Assembly: GCA_020284085.1 (NCBI GenBank)
Contig: JACEVL010000090.1
Coordinates: 767,001 to 831,000 of the forward strand
Origin: Aporrectodea caliginosa
Lineage: Eukaryota > Annelida > Clitellata > Crassiclitellata > Lumbricidae
Reading direction: 5' to 3'
DNA: 64,000 bases
Made by a program: the position numbers and the translations under genes. The notes beneath the pieces were generated by a model, which saw only the letters and a list, made by a program, of their open reading frames with translations, was not told the origin of the DNA and did not search any database. Of this stretch, positions 45,520-56,200 are shown one piece after another. Each line of letters begins with the position of its first letter. Position 1 is the stretch's first letter.

Positions 45520-48500
45520 ATGGCATTCGGAAGCTTCTTCTTACAGAGTCTGTGTGTTCTTCTGTTGGTTTCATCAACAGCAGGTAAGAAAACAATAATA
45601 ACTAAACTCACGAAGTAGCCCTATACCAGCCAGAACATCGAACTGCTGCAACTCTCACGCTCTTTACCTCAACCGTACCCACTATCATTTTCACCCACCA
45701 TCACTTGCGGGCAAGCTATTAAGCTAAAAGGTGAAAGCTCACCAGGTTCTGCCCAGTTGAAGCCTTTAATTCAAAACTTCGAGCAAAAGAGTTCTTCTGC
45801 CCCAAGGCTGCTTATTTTCAAGCCGAAGCCATGGCCTTCAAGCTTTCTCTTATAACCTCCAGAAATACGCTTGAGCGATATGAAGAATATTGGACATAAT
45901 TTGGATATAATGTAAAAATTATTACGTTACAAAGAAGTTTTGCTGTGGTCTGCGCATCCTCCAAGAACAATCTACCTAACAAGATGCGACCTGAGCTTCT
46001 TAGTCTGTTTTTACCTCTTTCCGCGAACGCTTTTGTTCGATCGTGGTTTCATTGTGTTAGATCGGGAGCGACTCTGATGAGTCTCTCTATCCAAATAGCG
46101 CTATATAAATTTGCAATTACCATTACCATTACCATTGTCCTAATGTTGCATATCAAGTCCTCTTGTTTCAGCGCGTATATCCATTTGGCGCGTTGTTGGA
46201 CCTGTCAGCCATCATTACCTTTGCTTCACGTTCAGCATGCTGTTTAGTAGTGTTTATGCATTATGAGAGCTATCAGATCTGATCTTCTGTTCAGCAATCA
46301 AGGACAGAATGTCTTTTCTAAACTCTTCAAATTTATAAAAATATTTGTCACTGTCACTGAAAGATGTCACTGAAAGATGATGACCAATTTCTTCTATTTG
46401 AAATGAATCTGCTGCTCAGGTCTTTCGTGCTACGTCTGTACGTCGGATACTCACGGTGAAGCATGCTACAGAGGAGGAACTGGTTTGCCGTCATCTGAAT
46501 GTGAAGGTCCAGAGTACACGCACTGCGTCGCAAGCTTATACTTCGTAGTACAGAAAAGTAAGATAACATAAAAACTTTTCATTGTTTAACATTTAAAGTC
46601 ATTTCTTGCTTATATTGGCTTACTGATGAGGTAGGCCTACAATGTAAACATTTCTGTAAACATAGGCTTCATTTATTATTGCACAAACACATTTGAATGA
46701 ATTTGAAATGTCATCAAAAAAGAATATTCTTGGAAAGACTTCAATATCAACCTATATGACTTGATCGGGACTACTACACAGCAGTAACAAACAAGTTATA
46801 TAGGTTGAAAGTGGAGTCAATCAATCAATCAATCAATCAATTTCGTTTATTCACAACACCAAGCTGACAGGTCGCAACTTGTAACAGGTAACAGATAGGA
46901 AAAATTGTCTAAGCTCTGACAGTTAGTTATTAAATGGGTTGAGATAGCAAATATTATCTGTGCTCTAACAGTTAGTTACGATACTAAAGAAGAATTAGGC
47001 TAGTGGCAATGCTAGTTAGGGCAACGAACGAGGTAACCAATATGGTATATACCGGAGATAATGTATTTAATAGATGTTTTTAAAGTAATACGGTTACTAT
47101 AGCGAAGTGGATTTCTATTTGAAGAATGACCAACTGGTGTCAAAAGCAGCAATCAAAAGACGTTATTTTACTGATAAATCACAATCTGATCTATAATGGT
47201 CTAATATAATAAGATGATTTATTCTAAAAATATAAGTTATTGTGGTGTAATCTGACTTACACCATTATACAATCTGACCAAATTAAGATTCTGCTAGAGC
47301 GGAGACTTATACATGTTTGGATGTTGGATGGCAAACATGCACACAATTTTGATCAGAGATCATAAAAAGCAAATTATCGCAAGCCGTGAAGCGCCATTTA
47401 CTCTGGGCCAGCGCAGAAGATGCTTCAGGGTTTATGACGACGACAATTACATGTATATACAATTATACACGAATGGTTCAGCGTTATTGATAAGAGCACT
47501 GCGTTTGTGTCTGTCGACCATCGCTGCGTTTTAGTCCAGAGCCTCAGTACCAAAGTCCCTTCTGGTCTCCCCATTGTAACCACTCGTACATTCTTGTATG
47601 AAATAATTATCATCTGCATAATTCCTGCTATACTGAATGTTTGGCTGGTACAATAAAATGATGGTTATAGTTATGCTTAGTTGGCACATCGCATGTCATC
47701 GTGAATTAGACCGTCTTGATGGAATAGTTTTCCATTGCAATTATGCGTCAGAAAGCTAAATTTGTCAAACTATATTATTAAGTCGTACCTAGTTAGATCC
47801 GTCAGACAGCCATGTTTAACGCCTTGTTGGGTTTTTAAGTGGCGCTTATGTAATAGCAGAATGCAGGATGCATGCAGACATACAATGTCATGAAAATAAA
47901 TATTTAGTTAACGAGCAAATAATTATCATAGATAACCATTTAATGGGTTTTCTTAGAAGTGACTTTGATTTGAGTTACCATTCATGTTAACTGGTTTAAT
48001 TAACATTCGTGTTTGGACGTTCGATTGACAGCAGTAGTGTGTGTAACTGTGTATCTGTGTGTGTGTTTGCGTGTGTGTGTGCGCGCGCGTGTGTGTGTAA
48101 AATGAATTTTATATATATATTAGGGTGTTTCCAAAAAATGAAAGTGTTAGAAAGTTGTTCTCCAACCCATCATTGCGTGATACTAGATAGAAAGAGTAAC
48201 CAGTGGTAGAGTAGCAGTGCAAAGTACGTAAAATAGTCATTCAGTACAATCATTAAGACACTAGAGCTGCAGTGTAGCATTGTAGCAATGTAGCATCTAC
48301 TGAATGCAATGAAAGGCGAACGCTATACAAAACATTATGCCCTCTATTTAAAGTAAAAATTCAGTTACCACAAATCCATCAATAGCGCATGTTGCCGGTT
48401 TCTCAGGAGTTCTTGATAGCTCCTCCCATTACTGGCACACTGACCTTGCTTCTAGTGCCCTTAACTATTTTAATTTGTTTTTGTTCCTCGTTGCGTGTTA

Positions 48501-50216
48501 ACGAGGCATTGAATTCTTGAATCAAGGCAACTTCCGTTCTGCAAGATCGTTCACAACCTTCACAGAGGTGGCAACCATCTGTTCTATATATATTCATGGA
48601 GTAGCCATTCGCTGGAGTCATTTTGCAAGAATTCCTCTCCCAACATCTTATAAAACTCCGTGTACATGACGTAGTCATGTGGTACCTTTGTTTCTGGATT
48701 GACGACTAGTGGAATCCGTTTTTGAGGTTCATCGTACCCCTCAGTATCTCTTAGAGTAGAGCCATGACCAGTAATTTCTTCTCTTCCACCGAGACATTAT
48801 CGTTGAAGAATCCAAATCCTATCAGTAGCTCACACAGGTATCATAATTAATTGGCGACCAACTGCTGTGGTGGCAGCTTCTGCGATCTCCATGTCAAGGT
48901 ATACCGGCATACTACAAATCAAGGGGACAGAACATTTCTTGGAGCAGCTGCAGATGATGGGCTCTGGACCCAGTATCTGACATACACATTACACAGCAGT
49001 CAATAAGAGACAGACCTCACTGAGATGCTTACTTATTTGTTCTCGATATTATGGACCACACAACTTCCGGGATTCGAAGGACCCTAGATGCAATGGTTCA
49101 TACTGTTTTGCGGAATAGCCACAGTATCATGGAGTTAATGGTTCTGGCCATCCAACGGGCATGGTGAATTGCTCCTAGATATCATAAATGGATTCCACTG
49201 TGAGACGTTCCATTAATGAAAGCAATCGACAGCTCCAGCAGTTCACGGTAGTCATCTGGCACTTGGAATCTTTACGGCTGTGCTACTCCAAACTCTATGA
49301 CACTGTTTTCCATGGAGCGATAATGGATGCCATACTTTTCATCGTCATGGGCTGTGAAAAAATCTCCGGAATGAACGAAAAAGAAGCTTGATATATTCGT
49401 TGCTAGAAATCTTTGAAATGGCCAAACAGTTCTATTGCAGGAGACTTTGAGACACAATAGATGCAAATCATCGTCTCCAGCATGATCTCTTAGACGTGGT
49501 GCGGCGTGTTAAATGTTGGAATTCGGATCATCCTGGATCTGTCCTGATGAAGCCATTGCAGAAATATTTGAGCAGCCTTCTGTCCCCTTCCTTTTATACG
49601 ATCTAGTACTGCATCCACTTCAGGAGTGATCACATTCACTGTGCCTATTATCACTCTCGGCTTTGAAGTAAACGGATCTTTCTCAGGATCAGGTGACAAG
49701 GTAATACTGTTGCTGTCCGACAACAATCCATCACAATAATCATCACCTTCCTGAATATCAGCTCTGGTGGTAGTGATGATGTCACACAGTTCTGCGTGTT
49801 TTGTCTCCACTGAATGATTTGCTGCAGTTGTTTAAAGCCTCAACACGCATTTGTTCTTGAGTGTGGTTTCTATCTACTGCGGGCTATCGTTCATCTCCGA
49901 CGATTTTCTCGCTGTGCCTCCAAAAATAAATGCTCTTTCTCAATTTTTATTAGGGAGCACTGTTAAACTAATCATCCAGGTGGTCTTGAAACATTTGCTG
50001 ATTTGAAAAAAATGTTCCAATGCATAATTTAAGAATAAATGGTTAAAAACGAAAAAAATGCACTTTTACAGAATTTCAACTGGTTTGTGCAAGTTCTAAA
50101 TATTGTTCAATCTTCAAAATAATTTGGCTATAGAGTCTCAATATAAGCCTTCACCAAATGGTTGGTTGGAGGATTAGAAAAAATATACATGAAAATTCTC
50201 CATTAGAGATGGGAAC

Positions 50217-50273
<57 letters not shown>

Positions 50274-53200
50274 TGCTGGCCATAGCATTAGAAACACATA
50301 TATAAAACACTACAAAGTGTGTGAAATTACATTTTGAATGCTATGCGCTAGTAATATTAGGGTTTTTGAATTGATTATATCTTTTGGTTATAGGTGGAGG
50401 TTAGTTTTAATTGAAAAAAAAATTTCGGGAAATTTTTCTGCTTTTCACTAAATTTAGTACAAGGACAGAACATTAGAAACACACGAGTGAAAGTGTAAAA
50501 ATTTCATGAAATAATATTATCAATGCTCTGCGCTAGTGATATCTATATTTTTTGAGTAGATTATGTTCTTTGGTTATGTAGGTGAAGGTCAGTTGTCACT
50601 GAAATAACTGTTATTCACGGAAAGTTTGACTTTTTCTATCAAAAATGGGTAAAATTAAAGATTTAACACCGCGGAAGGTTTCTGCTGTTAAAACTTTGAT
50701 TAAAGAGCAGTGCTACAGTCAGAGGGAGATTGCTAAGAAATGTGACATTTCTGCAGCTTCTGTTAACAGAGTTAAAAGAGAATTAGACCTTGGTCAAGAT
50801 TTCTGTGAAGAAAGAACCAAGAACAGGAAGCGTAGCGGCATGAAATCAAGGTTTTGTACTCGGACCAGACGAATTCTGATCAGACTCTGTAAATCCAATC
50901 GTAGAGCAACAAGTTCCGAGCTCTCTCGTCAGGTATCAGAGTATGGCGTAAAGGTTTCACCCAGAACTGTGAGACGTGAGTTGTGTAATGCTGGATTAAC
51001 TGCGCGGCGTCCTGTTAAGAAAGCCAAACTCACACCGGCCATGATGAAGAAGAGGTTGCTATGGGCAAAACAGTACAAAAATTGGACTGCCAATGACTGG
51101 ACGAAGGTGTGCTTCAGTGATGAGAACAAAATTGATATCCTTCGGCAGTCCAATTTTTGTACTGTTTTGCCCATAGCAACCTCTTCTTCATCATGGCCGG
51201 TGTGAGTTTGGCTTTCTTAACAGGACGCCGCGCAGTTAATCCAGCATTACACAACTCACGTCTCACAGTTCTGGGTGAAACCTTTACGCCATACTCTGAT
51301 ACCTGACGAGAGAGCTCGGAACTTGTTGCTCTACGATTGGATTTACAGAGTCTGATCAGAATTCGTCTGGTCCGAGTACAAAACCTTGATTTCATGCCGC
51401 TACGCTTCCTGTTCTTGGTTCTTTCTTCACAGAAATCTTGACCAAGGTCTAATTCTCTTTTAACTCTGTTAACAGAAGCTGCAGAAATGTCACATTTCTT
51501 AGCAATCTCCCTCTGACTGTAGCACTGCTCTTTAATCAAAGTTTTAACAGCAGAAACCTTCCGCGGTGTTAAATCTTTAATTTTACCCATTTTTGATAGA
51601 AAAAGTCAAACTTTCCGTGAATAACAGTTATTTCAGTGACAACTGACCTTCACCTACATAACCAAAGAACATAATCTACTCAAAAAATATAGATATCACT
51701 AGCGCAGAGCATTGATAATATTATTTCATGAAATTTTTACACTTTCACTCGTGTGTTTCTAATGTTCTGTCCTTGTACTAAATTTAGTGAAAAGAAGAAA
51801 AATTTCCCCCCAATTTTTTTTTCCAATTAAAACTAACCTCCACCTATAACCAAAAGATATAATCAATTCAAAAACCCTAATATTACTAGCGCATAGCATT
51901 GAAAATGTAATTTCACACACTTTGTAGTGTTTTATATATGTGTTTCTAATGCTATGGCCAGCACTGTATATATGGGTATATTCACAACCGGCAGCAAATT
52001 AGAGAAATTTCCGTCTTCTCCTTTGTACGGCTTACACAAAGAGTAAAATTATAATTTATAATTGTTAAATACATTGTAGGGCATGAGTTAGTTTTTTTTT
52101 CAGTAGTAAAAAATTATTTATATTATATTATTTAGATGATTAGTATGAGACAAAAATTATAAAGTCCAATTTTGACCAGAAATTTCATTGTATTTTCTAA
52201 TGGTGAGTCAATTCAACGTTACGTTAGGGTAACAGTTGAAGCGCTGAGCTGATGTTTTATAATTTTTAGATAATTAATTTACATATATCCATTGCTCTTT
52301 AGTCTATACGGTTTTTATTAACTTATTAACTAACTACATAATTAAAAATAAATAAAACCCTCTGTCATCAATTATTGCTTACAACACCGTTACGAATGGG
52401 TTTCTGCCATCTGTGGAATAAGTTGAAAACCCTCGTTTTTTTAATTGACATCTTCGATAGCAGGGATCATGTCTGCACTGATTTTACCAACAAGAAATCA
52501 ATATGAATGTTTGCTTCTGTTGAGAATTTTCATAAATTTAGCAGGTACTGTTACAGTATAAAAAAGATTTACAACTCCGTGGCTGTAATTATTGCATTTT
52601 GCGTAAATATATTTTTTCTTTCGAAAAAAGGCCTACTATTAAAACTGACTTATAATTTGTCTTATTTTTCATATCTTAACTCGTCCGGTCAGCGTGGAGA
52701 CCTAATTATGAATATTTTACAACTCCGTTACTACAACTCCGTTACTTTATATTTCTACTAAAATGAATTTATTTAATAGTACATGTATATAATTTGTCGT
52801 CATAATAATTTACGTTGCTGTGTAATATTTTATTGCATACTTAAAACTAATTAATTACCAATTATATGCTGTGGCATTTTGAACTGTGCATTTATAAAGT
52901 AACGGAATTGTAAATATTTAGGAATTAGAGTTGTATGTTTTTCATATAGTAAAAAAAGTAAAATGAAAAATTAGGCTAAATCTGTCAAATTTAAGCTCTG
53001 CTCAATATTAAGTATGCTTCAGCACTGCCATGAAAATATTTGTGTCAGACATTTTTAAAATTTTGCATGACATTTTTTATCTAATTCTATTTCTGAATTT
53101 GCCTCCGGTTGTGAAATATAGCCATATATATATAGGGTGTCCAATAAGTTCGTGAACGATTTTGCTTGCAGAAAGCAGAAAATTTATGCAACATACATTA

Positions 53201-56200
53201 ATAATGCTTATGTCATTTGAAAGAGCTGTATGTCCCGAAACCAAAAAGTGTAAAAAGTGTGAGGTTTTTGCAACTAGGAAATGACGTCATCAATTTATGC
53301 TGAGAGGCTATTTTTAGCGAATTTTATGCAGTTCGCGATCGTTTTTCGTAAACAAACTCGGAAATGGGCAAAATAGCAGACGTTCAGTTACGCTCGAAAG
53401 CTGCTATTCTTGCTCAAGAAGGATATTCGTATTCCGTTATAGGCCATAAATTAGGACGATCGAAAGGTTGGGTTGCAAAATGGGTTGAAAGAAGCAAGCA
53501 AGGCGAGTTAGGCGATCATGCACGATGCGGTCGACCAAAGATTTTGACACAGGCTGCTATTAAAATAATCAAAAAGGCGAAATACAGACGAGGATTTGGA
53601 TTGAGACAGATAGAAAAATCTCTCAAGGCAGGTGGACTGAAGGGCAACAAAGAAACAATCAGAAATTACATGAAAGTGGAGCTGAAGTGGAGAAGTTGGA
53701 AACGCAGAAAGACGCCATTGCTAACAGACGCTCAGAAGAAAAACGGTTGTTATTCGCGCGGCAGCATAGACATTGGAAATTCGAAGACTGGTTTAATGTT
53801 TTGTTTAGTGACGAATCGCCGTATCAAGTGTTCTATGTTCCAAACTCACGCAATGACACCGTTTGGGGTTCGCAAGAAAATGTTCCTGTCGCCTCGCAGG
53901 TCAAGTTTAGTCCGACTGTTCTTGTGTGGGGAGGTATGACAGCCTCAGGATTAACGCGACTACATTTTGTACCTCAGCATACATCAATTAACTCGGAGTA
54001 TTATATCAATAACATTTTAAAGAAGGAATTGAAACCAGTTTACGACAGACTGGACACTTCTGGAACGATCTCGAAACGACGACTATTCACTGACAACGCC
54101 GTTAGCGTTTTCCAGCAGGATTGGGCGCGAGCACATACATCTGCTGTTTCGCGAGCATGGCTGAACGAAAATATTCCTAACTAGGGGCCTACATTGAAAA
54201 CTGGCCTCCAAACTCTCCTGATCTCTCACCGATTGAAAATCTCTGGAGTATACTGTCAAGCAGTGTCTACAAAGATCCTGAACCAAAAACTCCTGCTCAG
54301 CTAAAACGTCGTTTGCGAAAAGCATGGAATTCGATATCGCTTGAAACTTTGCACAACCTCATCGAATCTTTGCCCAGACGAATGAAAGCTGTTATAGCCA
54401 GCAAAGGCAACACTATTGCCTATTAAATGGTACAATAACTATTGATTTTTGTTGTGTAGTTTTTTTTAATAAACTAGCAAAATCGTTCACGAACTTATTG
54501 GACACCCTTTTATAATGTTCGTGTGTATAATGCACCAGCGTATGCGCTTGTCTGAATCGGTGTTGAGTATTAAGTATTAATTAATTAGATTGTCAGACAG
54601 GTGTCTGATTATAGTCAGACGTGAAGAGCGTGAAACAAGTTGCTGATATGAGGGGCTTTAAGTTTAGTTAGGCCTACAGGTAAAAGGAGAAGTTGATTTG
54701 TGTTCAGTTAGAGGTGAGGAACAGTTGATTTGTATAAATGGTCTTCTAGTGTGTTGAATCTAAAGAAGATTATTTGGAAAGATTATGGACTGTGTTAATG
54801 TGAATTGACACCCACGCACTGTCATAGTTAAGTTACCGTTAGGTAGTGATAATAGACAGTGCAGTTAAGGAAGGTGATAAACAATGAAAGATCACAATAG
54901 AATAGATGACCAATTAAGAATTGCGCGCTGCAACGGTATTGATTACTATATTAATTATTAGTCATAATATAATATTGTATTTTTGGTATTGTCAATCATC
55001 AATTATGTAAGAAAAGTAAGCTGTGATTATATCCAAGAATTAGTAAGTTATGGTAATTATTTCTACCAAGTGATGTCCGTTTAATTAATGTTCTTAGTCT
55101 TACCGAGTTTTTTGGATCTTCTTATTCGTTCTTCCCAATTGTTAACAGCCCCAAAGAAACAGAAACATCCTGTTTTAATTCGATCGTGAATTCAGGTATC
55201 GCAAATCAAATATAGTAGGCTACTACTAACTTTCGCTGTTAGTAAGAGAGAGTATTCAGAGCAGGCGTATACACCGTGAGGCATAAAAAAGGAAGCCACT
55301 GCAAAATCGTTATTATTTTAACAATATTCAAACAATGTCAAAGAAATTCATGAAATTTATAGCTAAATAGCAGGCAATGTAAAACAAATTACAGTTTGTA
55401 CTGAAACTGTCTGCCTTTAGCTTCTACGCATGCGCGAAGTCGTTTGCACCATTCACGCACCGCCGAGTCAATAATTCGTTGGTCAAGATCGTTCCAAGCT
55501 TGCATGATTCGCTTACGAAGATCTTCAACATCACGGACTTTTGTTTTATACACCATTTCCTGCATGCATCCCCATATTTTATAATCTACGGGATTCAAAT
55601 CTGGGCTGTTAGGGGGCCATAGTGTAGGAATTATGAAGTCAGGAGTTTCAGTCGTCAGAAGTGCAACCGTTTCTCGTGCTCTGTGCGCTGGAGCACCATC
55701 TTCCTGGAAAATGTAAAATTCAGAGAATTCTCGAATTTCAGGTAGAAGGTCTTCCATGAGTAAAACATCTCTGTAGTATTGGCCGTTGATTTTTACCCCC
55801 GGTTCAACAAAGTGAATTGACGTGCGCCCCAGAGAAGAAACACCGACTGATACCATCAGGGATTTGCTAAACGTCGGACATGTGCGTAAAAGGCGGACGA
55901 CCACTGCCGGGAAGACGTTGCGAAGTTCCAGTACTATCAATCTTGCGAATAATCTTATCCAATCCACTACGAGAACAGCGTTTATGAGGAAACTCTTTTA
56001 AAAATCTTTTGCTCCATATTGTTTGTTTTGTCGTAAAAATTTAATAACGTGTTTATCTTCCTCACTGAACGCCATTTTCGTAAATGGTCGAAAAATTATT
56101 GATGTCATTATTATTACGTCAACGATTTAAATGAAATTTTTTATAGGGCCTTTTTTAAAATAAAATTATTCATTTTAACGATAGATGTTTTTGCGTAAAT

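Larger units (their letters stand above)
50271..51966. mobile_element. palindromic Tc1 element: two 5' halves head to head
   Basis: The left arm 50271-51091 (821 bp) and right arm 51144-51966 (823 bp) are near-perfect inverted copies around a 52-bp spacer. Both outer ends are CAGTGCTGGCCATAGCATTA next to TA. Within each arm a second TIR-like block (ACATTAGAAACACACGAG, about 50471) repeats the outer one directly, so the element has the IR/DR type of long terminus. Each arm carries the same start of a Tc1 transposase, ending just past the first catalytic Asp on the left (VCFSDENKI). The 3' half with the other catalytic residues is absent from both arms. Confidence 0.93.

Noticed and set aside
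46813..46846. CRISPR-like or other spaced repeat array
   Set aside because: The (AATC)n run is a simple tandem repeat at a retroelement tail. No array of repeats with unique spacers exists in the window.
50645..51205. Complete Tc1 transposase gene
   Set aside because: The frame lacks the catalytic domain after the first Asp; its last residues come from the opposite arm of the palindrome.
55389..55967. Independent host gene of 192 codons
   Set aside because: It is the C-terminal part of a mariner-like transposase enclosed by perfect TIRs and TA flanks.
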